Source: Saccoglossus kowalevskii
Taxonomy: Eukaryota > Hemichordata > Enteropneusta > Harrimaniidae
Direction: 5' to 3'
Length of the DNA stretch: 62,668 bases
NCBI RefSeq assembly: GCF_000003605.2
Contig: NW_003132100.1
Span: forward strand, 1 to 62,668
How positions within the stretch are numbered: the stretch's first letter is position 1; every line of letters begins with the position of its first letter. A model generated the notes under the pieces. The model saw only the letters and a list, made by a program, of their open reading frames with translations, ran no database searches and was not told the origin of the DNA. Below are positions 40,031 to 54,480 of this stretch, piece after piece. Made by a program: the position numbers and the translations under genes.

Positions 40031-43000
40031 CTAAACAAAATGTGATACTTTATCACACACACAGTGGTCTGAACAAAATGTGATACTTTGTCACACACAC
40101 AGTGGTCTAAACAAAATGTGATACTTTGTCATACACACAGTGGTGTAAACAAAATGTGATACTTTGTAACACACACAGTGGTCTAAACAAAATGTGATAC
40201 TTTGTCACATACAGCGTGTTAAACGAAATGTGTTACATTATCACACACACAGTGGTCTGAACAAAATGTGATACTTTGTCACACACACAGTGGTCTAAAC
40301 AAAATGTGATACTTTGTCACACACACAGTGGTCTAAACAAAATTTGATACTTTGTCACACACACAGTGTGCTAAACGAAATGTGATACTTTATCACACAC
40401 ACAGTGGTCTAAACAAAATGTGATACTTTGTCACACACACAGTGGTCTAAACAAAATGTGATACTTTGTCACACACACAGTGGTCTAAACAAAATGTGAT
40501 ACTTTGACACATACAGTGATCTAAACAAAATGTGATACTTTGTCACACATACAGTGATCTAAACAAAATGTGATACTTTATCACACACACAGTGGTCTGA
40601 ACAAAATGTGATACTTTGTCACACACACAGTGATCTGAACAAAATGAGATACTTTGTCACACACACAGCGGTCTAAAAATGTGATACTTTGTCACACACA
40701 CAGTGGTCTAAACAAAATGTTATACTTCGTCACACACACAGTGTGCTAAACAAAATGTGATACTTTGTCACACACACAGTGGTCTAAACAAAATGTTATA
40801 CTTTGTAACACACACAGTGGTCTAAACAAAATGTGATTCTTTGTCACACACACAGTGGTCTGAACAAAATGTGATACTTTGTCACACACAGTGGTCTAAA
40901 CAAAATGTGATACTTTGTAACACACACTGCGGTCTAAACAAAATGAGATACTTTGTCACACTCAGTGGTCTAAACAAAATGTGATACTTTGTAACACACA
41001 CAGTGTGCTAAACAAAATGTGATACTTTGTCACACACACATTGGTCTAAACAAAATGTGATACTTTGTCACACACACAGCGGTCTAAACAAAATGATATA
41101 CTTTGTCACACACACAGTGTGCTAAACAAAAATGTGATACTTTTGTCACACACACAGTGGCCTAAAAAAATGTGATACTTTTGTAACACACACAGTGTGC
41201 TTAACAAAATGTGATACTTTATCACACACACAGTGCTCTAAACAAAATGTTATACTTTGTAACACACACAGTGGTCTAAACAAAATGTGATACTTTATCA
41301 CACACACAGTGGTCTGAACAAAATGTGATACTTTGTCACACACACAGTGGTCTGAACAAAATGTGATACTTTGTCACACACACAGTGGTCTAAACAAAAT
41401 GAGATACTTTGTCACCACACAGTGGTCTAAACAAAATGTGATACTTTGTCACACACACAGTGGTCAAAACAAAATGTGATACTTTGTCACACACACAGTG
41501 GTCTGAACAAAATGTGATACTTTGTCACACACACAGTGGTCTAAACAAAATGTGATACTTTGTCACACACAGTGGTCTGAACAAAATGTGATACTTTGTC
41601 ACTCACACATAGGTCTAAACAAAATGTGATACTTTGTCACACACAGTTGTCTAAACAAAATGTGATACTTTGTAACACACACAGTGGTCTAAACAAAATG
41701 TGATACTTTATCACACACTCATTGGTATGAACAAAATGTGATACTTTGTCACACACACAGTGGTCTAAACAAAATGTTATACTTTGTAACACACACAGTG
41801 GTCTAAACAAAATGTGATACTTTATCACACACACAGTGGTCTGAACAAAATGTGATTCTTTGTCACACATACAGTGGTCTGAACAAAATGTGATACTTTG
41901 TCACACACAGTGGTCTAAACAAAATGTGATACTTTGTAACACACACAGCGGTCTAAACAAAATGAGATACTTTGTCTCACTCAGTGGTCTAAACAAAATG
42001 TGATACTTTGTAACACACACAGTGTGCTAAACAAAATGTGATACTTTGTCACTCACACATTGGTCTAAACAAAATGTGATACTTTGTCACACACACAGTG
42101 GTCTAAACAAAATGTGATACTTTGTCACACACAGTGGTCTAAACAAAATGTGATACTTTGTCACACACACAGTGGTCTAAAAAATGTGATACTTTGTCAC
42201 ACACACAGTGGTCTAAACAAAATGTTATACTTTGTCACACACACAGTGTGCTAAACAAAATGTGATACTTTGTCACACACACAGTGGCCTAAAAAAATGT
42301 GATACTTTGTAACACACACAGTGTGCTAAACAAAATGTGATACTTTGTCACACACACAGTGCTTTAAACAAAATGTTATACTTTGTAACACACACAGTGG
42401 TCTAAACAAAATGTGATACTTTATCACACACACAGTGGTCTGAACAAAATGTGATACTTTGTCACACACACAGTGGTCTGAACAAAATGTGATACTTTGT
42501 CACACACACAGTGGTCTAAACAAAATGTGATACTTTGTAACACACACAGTGGTCTAAACAAAATGTGATATTTTGTCATACACACAGTGTGCTAAACAAA
42601 ATGTGATACTTTGTCACACACACAGTGCTTTAACAAATGTTATACTTTGTAACACACACAGTGGTGTAAACAAAATGTGATACTTTATCACACACACAGT
42701 GGTCTGAACAAATATGTGATACTTTGTCACACACACAGTGGTCTAAACAAAATGTGATACTTTGTAACACACACAGTGGTCTAAACAAAATGTGATACTT
42801 TGTCACATACACAGTGGTCTAAACAAAATGTGATACTTTGTCACATACACAGTGGTCTGAACAAAATGTGATACTTTATCACACATACAGTGATCTAAAC
42901 AAAATGTGATATTTTGTAACACACACAGTGGGCCTAAACAAAATGTGATACTTTGTCACACACACAGTGGTCTAAACAAAATGTGATACTTTGTCACACA

Positions 43001-46000
43001 CACAGTGGTCTAAACAAAATGTGATATTTTGTAACACACACAGTGGTCTAAACAAAATGAGATACTTTGTCTCACACAGTGGTCTAAACAAAATGTTATA
43101 CTTTATCACACACACAGTGGTCTAAACAAAATGTGATACTTTGTCACACACACAGTGTTCTAAACAAAATGTGATACTTTGTCACACACAGTGGTCTGAA
43201 CAAAATGTGATACTTTGTCACTCACACATAGGTCTAAACAAAATGTGATACTTTGTCACACACAGTTGTCTAAACAAAATTAGATACTTTGTAACACACA
43301 CAGTGGTCTAAACAAAATGAGATACTTTGTCACACACACAGTGGTCTAAACAAAATGTGATACTTTGTCACGCACACATTGGTCTAAACAAAATGTGATA
43401 CTTTGTCACACACACAGTGGTCTAAACAAAATGTTATACTTTGTCACACACACAGTGTGCTAAACAAAATGTGATACTTTGTCACACACACAGTGGCCTA
43501 AAAAATGTGATACTTTGTAACACACACAGTGTGCTTAACAAAATGTGATACTTTGTCACACACACAATGCTCTAAACAAAATGTTATACTTTGTAACACA
43601 CACAGTGGTCTAAACAAAATGTGATACTTTATCACACACACAGTGGTCTGAACAAAATGTGATACTTTGTCACACACACAGTGCTCTAAACAAAATGTTA
43701 TACTTTGTCACACACACAGTGGTCTAAACAAAATGTGATACTTTGTCACACACACAGTGGTCTAAACAAAATGTGATACTTTGTCACACACACAGTGGTC
43801 TAAACAAAATGAGATACTTTGTCACACACACAGTGGTCTAAACAAAATGTGATACTTTGTCACACACACAGTGGTCTAAACAAAATGAGATACTTTGTCA
43901 CCACACAGTGGTCTAAACAAAATGTGATACTTTGTCACACACACAGTGGTCAAAACAAAATGTGATACTTTGTCACACACACAGTGGTCTGAACAAAATG
44001 TGATACTTTGTCACACACACAGTGGTCTAAACAAAATGTGATACTTTGTCACACACAGTGGTCTGAACAAAATGTGATACTTTGTCACTCACACATAGGT
44101 CTAAACAAAATGTGATACTTTGTCACACACAGTTGTCTAAACAAAATGTGATACTTTGTAACACAAACAGTGGTCTAAACAAAATGTGATACTTTATCAC
44201 ACACTCATTGGTATGAACAAAATGTGATACTTTGTCACACACACAGTGGTCTAAACAAAATGTTATACTTTGTAACACACACAGTGGTCTAAACAAAATG
44301 TGATACTTTATCACACACACAGTGGTCTGAACAAAATGTGATTCTTTGTCACACACACAGTGGTCTGAACAAAATGTGATACTTTGTCACACACAGTGGT
44401 CTAAACAAAATGTGATACTTTGTAACACACACAGCGGTCTAAACAAAATGTGATACTTTGTCACACACACAGTGGTCTAAACAAAATGTGATACTTTGTC
44501 ACACACACAGTGGTCTAAACAAAATGTGATACTTTGTCACACACACAGTGGCCTAAACAAAATGAGATACTTTGTCACACACACAGTGGTCTAAACAAAA
44601 TGTGATACTTTGTCACACACACAGTGGTCTAAACAAAATGTGATATTTTGTCACACACACAGTGGTCTAAACAAAATGTGATACTTTGTCACACACACAG
44701 TGGTCTAAACAAAATGAGATACTTTGTCACCACACAGTGGTCTAAACAAAATGTGATACTTTGTCACACACACAGTGGTCTAAACAAAATGAGATACTTT
44801 GTCACCACACAGTGGTCTAAACAAAATGTGATACTTTGTCACACACACAGTGGTAGAAACAAAATGTGATACTTTGTCACACACAGTGGTCTAAACAAAA
44901 TGTGATACTTTGTCACGCACAGTGGTCTGAACAAAATGTGATACTTTGTCACTCACACATAGGTCTAAACAAAATGTGATACTTTGTCACACACAGTTGT
45001 CTAAACAAAATGTGATACTTTGTAACACAAACAGTGGTCTAAACAAAATGTGATACTTTATCACACACACAGTGGTCTGAACAAAATGTGATACTTTGTC
45101 ACACACACAGTGGTCTAAACAAAATGTGATACTTTGTCACACACACAGTGGTCTAAACAAAATGTGATACTTTGTCACACACACAGTGTGCTAAACGAAA
45201 TATGATACTTTATCACACACACAGTGGTCTAAACAAAATGTGATACTTTGTCACACACAGTGGTCTAAACAAAATGTGATACTTTATCACACACACAGTG
45301 GTCTAAACAAAATGTGACACTTTGCCACACACACAGTGGTCTAAACAAAAAGTGATACTTTATCACACACACAGTGTGCTAAACAAAATGTGATACTTTG
45401 TCACACACAGTGCTCTAAACAAAATGTGATACTTTGTAACACACACAGTGGTCTAAACAAAATGTGATACTTTATCACACACAGTGGTCTGAACAAAATG
45501 TGATACTTTGTCACACACACAGTGGTCTGAACAAAATGTGATACTTTGTCACACACACAGTGGTCTAAACAAAATGTGATACTTTGTCATACACACAGTG
45601 GTCAAAACAAAATGTGATACTTTGTCACATACACAGTGGTCTGAACAAAATGTGATACTTTGTCACACACACAGTGGTCTAAACAAAATGTGATACTTTG
45701 TCATACACACAGTGTGCTAAACAAAATGTGATACTTTGTAACACACAGTGGTCTAAACAAAATGTGATACTTTGTCACACACACAGTGGTCTAAACAAAA
45801 TGTGATACTTTGTCACATACACAGTGGTCTGAACAAAATGTGATACTTTATCACACATACAGTGATCTAAACAAAATGTGATACTTTGTAACACACACAG
45901 TGGCCTAAACAAAATGTGATACTTTGTCACACACACAGTGGTCTAAACAAAATGTGATACTTTGTCACTCACACAGTGGTCTAAACAAAATGTGATACTT

Positions 46001-49000
46001 TGACACATACAGTGATCTAAACAAAATGTGATACTTTGTCACACATACAGTGATCTAAACAAAATGTGATACTTTTTTAACACACACAGTGGTCTAAACA
46101 AAATGAGATACTTTGTCACACACATAGTGGTCTAAACAAAATGTGATACTTTGTCACACACACAGTGGTCTAAACAAAATGTGATACTTTGTCACACATA
46201 CAGTGTTCTAAACAAAATGTGATACTTTGTCACATACAGTGGTCTAAACAAAATGAGATACTTTGTCACACACACAGTGGTCTAAACAAAATGTGATACG
46301 TTGTCACACACAAAGTGCTCTAAACAAAATGTTATACTTTGTAACACACACAGTGGTCTAAACAAAATGTGATACTTTATCACACACACAGTGTTCTGAA
46401 CAAAATGTGATACTTTGTCACACACACAGTGGTCTGAACAAAATGTGATACTTTGTCACACACACAGTGGTCTAAACAAAATGTGATACTTTGTAACACA
46501 CACAGTGGTCTAAACAAAATGTGATATTTTGTCACACTCACAGTGTGCTAAACAAAATGTGATACTTTGTCACACACACACAGTGGTCTAAACAAAATGT
46601 GATACTTTGTCACACACACAGTGGTTTAAACAAAATATGATACTTTGTCACACACACAGTGGTCTAAACAAAATGTGATACTTTGTAACACACACAGTGG
46701 CCTAAACATAATGTGATACTTTGTCACACACACAGTGGTCTAAACAAAATGTGATACTTTGTCACACACACAGTGGTCTAAACAAAATGTGATATTTTGT
46801 CACACACACAGTGGTCTAAACAAAATGTGATACTTTGTCACACACACAGTGGTCTAAACAAAATGAGATACTTTGTCACACACAGTGGTCTAAACAAAAT
46901 GTGATACTTTGTCACACACACAGTGGTCTAAACAAAATGAGATACTTTGTCACCACACAGTGGTCTAAACAAAATGTGATACTTTGTCACACACACAGTG
47001 GTAGAAACAAAATGTGATACTTTGTCACACACAGTGGTCTAAACAAAATGTGATACTTTGTAACACACACAGCGGTCTAAACAAAATGAGATACTTTGTC
47101 ACACTCAGTGGTCTAAACAAAATGTGATACTTTGTAACACACACAGTGTGCTAAACAAAATGTGATACTTTGTCACACACATTGGTCTAAACAAAATGTG
47201 ATACTTTGTCACACACACAGTGGTCTAAACAAAATGTGATACTTTGTCACACACAGTTGTCTAAACAAAATGTGATTCTTTGTCAGACACACAGTGGTCT
47301 AAAAAATGTGATACTTTGTAACACACACAGTGGTCTGAACAAATGTGATACTTTGTCACACACAGTGGTCTAAACAAAATGTGATACTTTGTAACACACA
47401 CAGCGGTCTAAACAAAATGAGATACTTTGTCACACTCAGTGGTCTAAACAAAATGTGATACTTTGTAACACACACAGTGTGCTAAACAAAATGTGATACT
47501 TTGTCACACACACATTGGTCTAAACAAAATGTGATACTTTGTCACACACACAGTGGTCTAAACAAAATGTGATACTTTGTCACACACAGTGGTCTAAACA
47601 AAATGTGATACTTTGTCACACACACAGTGGTCTAAAAAATGTGATACTTTGTCACACACACAGTGGTCTAAACAAAATGTTATACTTTGTCACGCACACA
47701 GTGTGCTAAACAAAATGTGATACTTTCTCACACACACAGTGGCCTAAAAAAATGTGATACTTTGTAACACACACAGTGTGCTAAACAAAATGTGATACTT
47801 TGTCACACACACAGTGCTCTAAACAAAATGTTATACTTTGTAACACACACAGTGGTCTAAACAAAATGTGATACTTTGTCACACACACAGTGGTCTGAAC
47901 AAAATGTGATACTTTGTCACACACACAGTGGTCTAAACAAAATGTGATACTTTATCACACACACAGTGCTCTAAACAAAATGTTATACTTTGTAACACAC
48001 ACAGTGGTCTAAACAAAATGTGATACTTTATCACACACACAGTGGTCTGAACAAAATGTGATACTTTGTCACACACACAGTGGTCTGAACAAAATGTGAT
48101 ACTTTGTCACACACACAGTGGTCTAAACAAAATGTGATACTTTGTAACACACACAGTGGTCTAAACAAAATGTGATACTTTGTCACACACACAGTGCTCT
48201 AAACAAAATGTGATACTTTGTCACACACACATTGGTCTAAACAAAATGTGATACTTTGTCACACACACAGTGGTCTAAAAAAATAAGATACTTTGTCACA
48301 CACACAGTGGTCTAAACAAAATGTTATACTTTGTAACACACACAGTGGTCTAAACAAAATGTCATACTTTATCACACACACAGTGGTCTGAACAAAATGT
48401 GATACTTTGTCACACACACAGTGATCTGAACAAAATGAGATACTTTGTCACCGCACAGTGGTCTAAACAAAATGTGATACTTTGTAACACACACAGTGGT
48501 CTAAACAAAATGTGATACTTTGTCACACACACTGTGGTCTAAACAAAATGTGATACTCTGTCACACACACAGTGGTCTAAACCAAATGTGATACTTTGTC
48601 ACACACACAGTGGTCTAAACAAAATGAGATACTTTGTCACACACACAGTGGTCTAAACAAAATGTGATACTTTGTCACACACACAGTGGTCTAAACAAAA
48701 TGAGATACTTTGTCACCACACAGTGGTCTAAACAAAATGTGATACTTTATCACACACACAGTGGTCTGAACAAAATGTGATTCTTTGTCACACACACAGT
48801 GGTCTGAACAAAATGTGATACTTTGTCACACACAGTGGTCTAAACAAAATGTGATACTTTGTAACACACACTGCGGTCTAAACAAAATGAGATACTTTGT
48901 CACACTCAGTGGTCTAAACAAAATGTGATACTTTGTAACACACACAGTGTGCTAAACAAAATGTGATACTTTGTCACACACACATTGGTCTAAACAAAAT

Positions 49001-49100
49001 GTGATACTTTGTCACACACACAGTGGTCTAAACAAAATGTTATACTTTGTCACACACACAGTGTGCTAAACAAAATGTGATACTTTGTCACACACACAGT
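40031..49100. repeat. Cassette-type array domain
   Basis: About 9 kb of near-consensus monomers with frequent GTGCTCT/GTTATAC/GTAAC cassettes, ATGAGATAC monomers and GTCACCACACAG (37 bp) monomers. Local indels occur at 41,125-41,180 and 42,625-42,720 (GCTTTAACAAATG, GAACAAATATG). GTGGTAGAAAC appears twice, near 44851 and 46999, marking another 2.1-kb copy. No gene or unique sequence is seen. Confidence 0.8.
41340..44446. repeat. Duplication pair 41340-41960 / 43826-44446 (offset 2,486 bp)
   Basis: GTCACCACAC (41411/43897) and ACTCATTGGTATG (41721/44207) repeat at exactly 2,486 bp, and the intervening monomers match in order. Only scattered differences occur, such as AACACACACAG against AACACAAACAG near 41675/44161. 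About 620 bp is shared. Confidence 0.85.
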
Positions 49101-49520
49101 GGCCTAAAAAAATGTTATACTTTGTAACACACACAGTGTGCTTAACAAAATGTGATACTTTGTCACACACACATGCTCTAAACAAAATGTTATACTTTGT
49201 AACACACACAGTGGTCTAAACAAAATGTAATACTTTATCACACACACACTGGTCTGAACACAATGTGATACTTTGTCACACTCACAGTGCTCTAAACAAA
49301 ATGTTATACTTTGTAACACACACAGTGGTCTAAACAAAATGTGATACTTTATCACACACACACTGGTCTGAAAAAAATGTGATACTATTGTCACACACAC
49401 GTGGTCTGAACAAAATGTGATACTTTGTCCCACACACAGTGTAACTAACCAAAATGTGATACTTTGTACCACACACAATGGTCTAAACAAAATGTGATAC
49501 TTTATCACACATACATGATC
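49101..49520. repeat. Indel-rich boundary before the CATACAG domain
   Basis: Monomers contain ACACACATGCTCT, CTGAAAAAAATG, GATACTATTGTC, CACACACGTGGTCTG, GTCCCACAC, GTAACTAACCAAAATG, GTACCACAC and CATACATGATCTAATC. This marks the switch from the cassette array to the CATACAG family. The indels shift the reading frame relative to the repeat, which is why an unusually long minus-strand open frame (49104-49508) happens to run through here. Confidence 0.7.
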
Positions 49521-52500
49521 TAATCAAAATATGATACTTTATCACACACACAGTGGTCTAAAACAAAAATGTGATACTTTGTCACACATACAGTGATCTA
49601 AATAAAATGTGATACTTTGTCACTCACACAGTGGTCTAAACAAAATGTGATACTTTATCACACATACAGTGGTCTAAACAAAATGTGATACTTTGTCACT
49701 CACACAGTGGTCTAAACAAAATGTGATACTTTATCACACATACAGTGGTCTAAACAAAATGTGATACTTTGTCACACACACAGTGGTCTAAACAAAATGT
49801 GATACTTCATCACACACACAGTGGTCTAAACAAAATGTGATACTTTGTCACATACACAGTGGTATGAACAAAATGTGATACTTTATCACACATACAGTGA
49901 TCTAAACAAAATGTGATACTTTAACACACATACAGTGGTCTAAACAAAATGTGATAATTTGTCACTCACACAGTGGTCTAAACAAAATGTGATACTTTAT
50001 CACACATACAGTGGTCTAAACAAAAAGTGATACATTGTCACACACACAGTGGTCTAAACAAAATGTGATACTTTATCACACATACAGTGGTCTAAACAAA
50101 ATGTGATACTTTGTCACACACACAGTGGTCTAAACAAAATGTGATACTTTATCACACACACAGTGGTCTAAACAACATGTGATACTTTGTCACATACACA
50201 GTTGTCTAAACAAAATGTGATACTTCATCACACATACAGTGATCTAAACAAAATGTGATACTTTATCACACATACAGTGGTCTAAACAAAATGTGATACT
50301 TTGTCACTCACACAGTGATCTAAACAAAATGTGATACTTTATCACACACACAGTGGTCTAAACAAAATGTGATACTTTGTCACATACACAGTAGTCTAAA
50401 CAAAATGTGATACTTTATCACACATACAGTGATCTAAACAAAATGTGATACTTTGCCACACACACAGTGGTCTGAACAAAATGTGATACTTTGTAACACA
50501 CACAGTGGTCTAAACAAAATGTAATACATTGTCACACACACAGTGGCCTAAACAAAATGTGATACTTTGTCACATACACAGAGGTCTAAACAAAATGTGA
50601 TACTTTGTCACACACACAGTGGTGTAAACAAAATGTGATACTTTGTCACATACAAAGTGGCCTAAACAAAATTTGATACTTTGTCACACATACAGTGGTC
50701 TAAATAAAATGTGATACTTTGTCATACACACAGTGGTCTAAACGAAATGTGATACTTTGTCACACACACTGTGGTCTAAACAAAATGTGATACTTTATCA
50801 CACATACAGTGATCTAAACAAAATGTGATATTTTATCACACATACAGTGGTCTAAACAAAATGTGATACTTTGTCACTCACACAGTGGTCTAAACAAAAT
50901 GTGATACTTTATCACACATACAGTGGTCTAAACAAAATGTGATACTTTGTCACACACACAGTGGTCTAAACAAAATGTGATACATTATCACACATACAGT
51001 GGTCCGAACAAAATGTGATACTTTGTCACACATACAGTGATCTAAATAAAATGTGATACTTTGTCACTCACACAGTGGTCTAAACAAAATGCGATACTTT
51101 GTTACACATACAGTGATATAAACAAAATGTGATACTTTATCACACATACAGTGGTCTAAACAAAATGTGATACTTTGTCACTCGCACAGTGGTCTAAACA
51201 AAATGTGATACTTTATCACACATACAGTGTTCTAAACAAAATGTGATACTTTGTCACACACACAGTGGTCTAAACAAAATGTGATACTTTATCACACACA
51301 CAGTGGTCTAAACAAAATGTGATACTTTGTCACATACACAGTGGTATAAACAAAATGTGATACTTTACCAAACATACAGTGATCTAAACAAAATGTGATA
51401 CTTTGTCACATACAAAGTGGCCTAAACAAAATTTGATACTTTGTCACACATACAGTGGTCTAAACAAAATGTGATACTTTATCACACATACAGTGGTCTA
51501 AACAAAATGTGATACTTTGTCACTCACACAGTGATCTAAACAAAATGTGATACTTTATCACACACACAGTGGTCTAAACAAAATGTGATACTTTGTCACA
51601 TACACAGTAGTCTAAACAAAATGTGATACTTTATCACACATACAGTGATCTAAACAAAATGTGATACTTTGCCACACACACAGTGGTCTGAACAAAATGT
51701 GATACTTTGTAACACACACAGTGGTCTAAACAAAATGTAATACATTGTCACACACACAGTGGTTTAAACAAAATGTGATACTTTGTCACATACACAGTGG
51801 TCTAAACAAAATGTGATACTTTGTCACACACACAGTGGTGTAAACAAAATGTGATACTTTGTCACATACAAAGTGGCCTAAACAAAATTTGATACTTTGT
51901 CACACATACAGTGGTCTAAACAAAATGTGATACTTTGTCATACACACAGTGGTCTAAACGAAATGTGATACTTTGTCACACACACGGTGGTCTAAACAAA
52001 ATGTGATACTTTATCACACATACAGTGATCTAAACAAAATGTGATACTTTATCACACATACAGTGGTCTAAACAAAATGTGATACTTTGTCACTCACACA
52101 GTGGTCTAAACAAAATGTGATACTTTATCACACATACAGTGGTCTAAACAAAATGTGATACTTTGTCACACACACAGTGGTCTAAACAAAATGTGATACA
52201 TTATCACACATACAGTGGTCCGAACAAAATGTGATACTTTGTCACACATACAGTGATCTAAATAAAATGTGATACTTTGTCACTCACACAGTGGTCTAAA
52301 CAAAATGCGATACTTTGTTACACATACAGTGATATAAACAAAATGTGATACTTTATCACACATACAGTGGTCTAAACAAAATGTGATACTTTGTCACTCG
52401 CACAGTGGTCTAAACAAAATGTGATACTTTATCACACATACAGTGGTCTAAACAAAATGTGATACTTTGTCACACACACAGTGGTCTAAACAAAATGTGA

Positions 52501-54480
52501 TACTTTATCACACACACAGTGGTCTAAACAAAATGTGATACTTTGTCACATACACAGTGGTATAAACAAAATGTGATACTTTACCAAACATACAGTGATC
52601 TAAACAAAATGTGATACTTTGTCACACATACAGTGGTCTAAACAAAATGCGATACTTTGTTACACATACAGTGATATAAACAAAATGTGATACTTTATCA
52701 CACATACAGTGGTCTAAACAAAATGTGATACTTTGTCACTCGCACAGTGGTCTAAACAAAATGTGATACTTTATCACACATACAGTGGTCTAAACAAAAT
52801 GTGATACTTTGTCACACACACAGTGGTCTAAACAAAATGTGATACTTTATCACACACACAGTGGTCTAAACAAAATGTGATACTTTGTCACACACACAGT
52901 GGTCTAAACAAAATGTGATACTTTATCACACACACAGTGGTCTAAACAACATGTGATACTTTGTCACATACACAGTGGTCTAAACAAAATGTGATACTTC
53001 ATCACACATACAGTGATCTAAACAAAATGTGATACTTTATCACACATACAGTGGTCTAAACAAAATGTGATACTTTGTCACTCACACAGTGATCTAAACA
53101 AAATGTGATACTTTATCACACACACAGTGGTCTAAACAAAATGTGATACTTTGTCACATACACAGTAGTCTAAACAAAATGTGATACTTTATCACACATA
53201 CAGTGATCTAAACAAAATGTGATACTTTGCCACACACACAGTGGTCTGAACAAAATGTGATACTTTGTAACACACACAGTGGTCTAAACAAAATGTAATA
53301 CATTGTCACACACACAGTGGCCTAAACAAAATGTGATACTTTGTCACATAAACAGTGGTCTAATCAAAATGTGATACTTTGTCACACACTCAGTGGTGTA
53401 AACAAAATGTGATACTTTGTCACATACAAAGTGGCCTAAACAAAATTTGATACTTTGTCACACATACAGTGGTCTAAACAAAATGTGATACTTTGTCATA
53501 CACACAGTGGTCTAAACGAAATGTGATACTTTGTCACACACACGGTGGTCTAAACAAAATGTGATACTTTATCACACATACAGTGATCTAAACAAAATGT
53601 GATACTTTATCACACATACAGTGGTCTAAACAAAATGTGATACTTTGTCACTCACACAGTGGTCTAAACAAAATGTGATACTTTATCACACATACAGTGG
53701 TCTAAACAAAATGTGATACTTTGTCACACACACAGTGGTCTAAACAAAATGTGATACATTATCACACATACAGTGGTCCGAACAAAATGTGATACTTTGT
53801 CACACATACAGTGATCTAAATAAAATGTGATACTTTGTCACTCACACAGTGGTCTAAACAAAATGCGATACTTTGTTACACATACAGTGATATAAACAAA
53901 ATGTGATACTTTATCACACATACAGTGGTCTAAACAAAATGTGATACTTTGTCACTCGCACAGTGGTCTAAACAAAATGTGATACTTTATCACACATACA
54001 GTGGTCTAAACAAAATGTGATACTTTGTCACACACACAGTGGCCTAAACAAAATGTGATACTTTATCACACACACAGTGGTCTAAACAAAATGTGATACT
54101 TTGTCACATACACAGTGGTATAAACAAAATGTGATACTTTACCAAACATACAGTGATCTAAACAAAATGTGATACTTTGTCACATACAAAGTGGCCTAAA
54201 CAAAATTTGATACTTTGTCACACATACAGTGGTCTAAACAAAATGTGATACTTTGTCATACACACAGTGGTCGAAACGAAATGTGATACTTTGTCACACA
54301 CACGGTGGTCTAAACAAAATGTGATACTTTATCACACATACAGTGATCTAAACAAAATGTGATACTTTATCACACATACAGTGGTCTAAACAAAATGTGA
54401 TACTTTGTCACACACACAGTGGTCTAAACAAAATGTGATACTTTATCACACACACAGTGGTCTAAACAAAATGTGATACT
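49521..54480. repeat. CATACAG/CACTCACACAG monomer family, domain 2
   Basis: Same family as 26050-28970, here about 5 kb and more regular. Markers define a 1,216-bp (32-monomer) HOR: CAGTAGTCT at 50391 and 51607, CACATACAAAG at 50646 and 51862, and GTCCGAAC at 51001 and 52217. A 1,558-bp (41-monomer) version follows (53165, 53420, 53775). Offsets are exact multiples of 38, so indels are few. About 50,100-51,480 matches 52,874-54,254 at 2,774 bp (73 monomers). Confidence 0.88.

Noticed and set aside
49104-49508. Minus-strand open frame of 134 codons and two dozen shorter frames on both strands as possible genes
   Set aside because: All are read-throughs of the 38-bp satellite. Their peptides are the same 38-residue cycle, there is no non-repeat coding sequence, and near-identical frames recur wherever the array is duplicated (for example 33974 and 34759).
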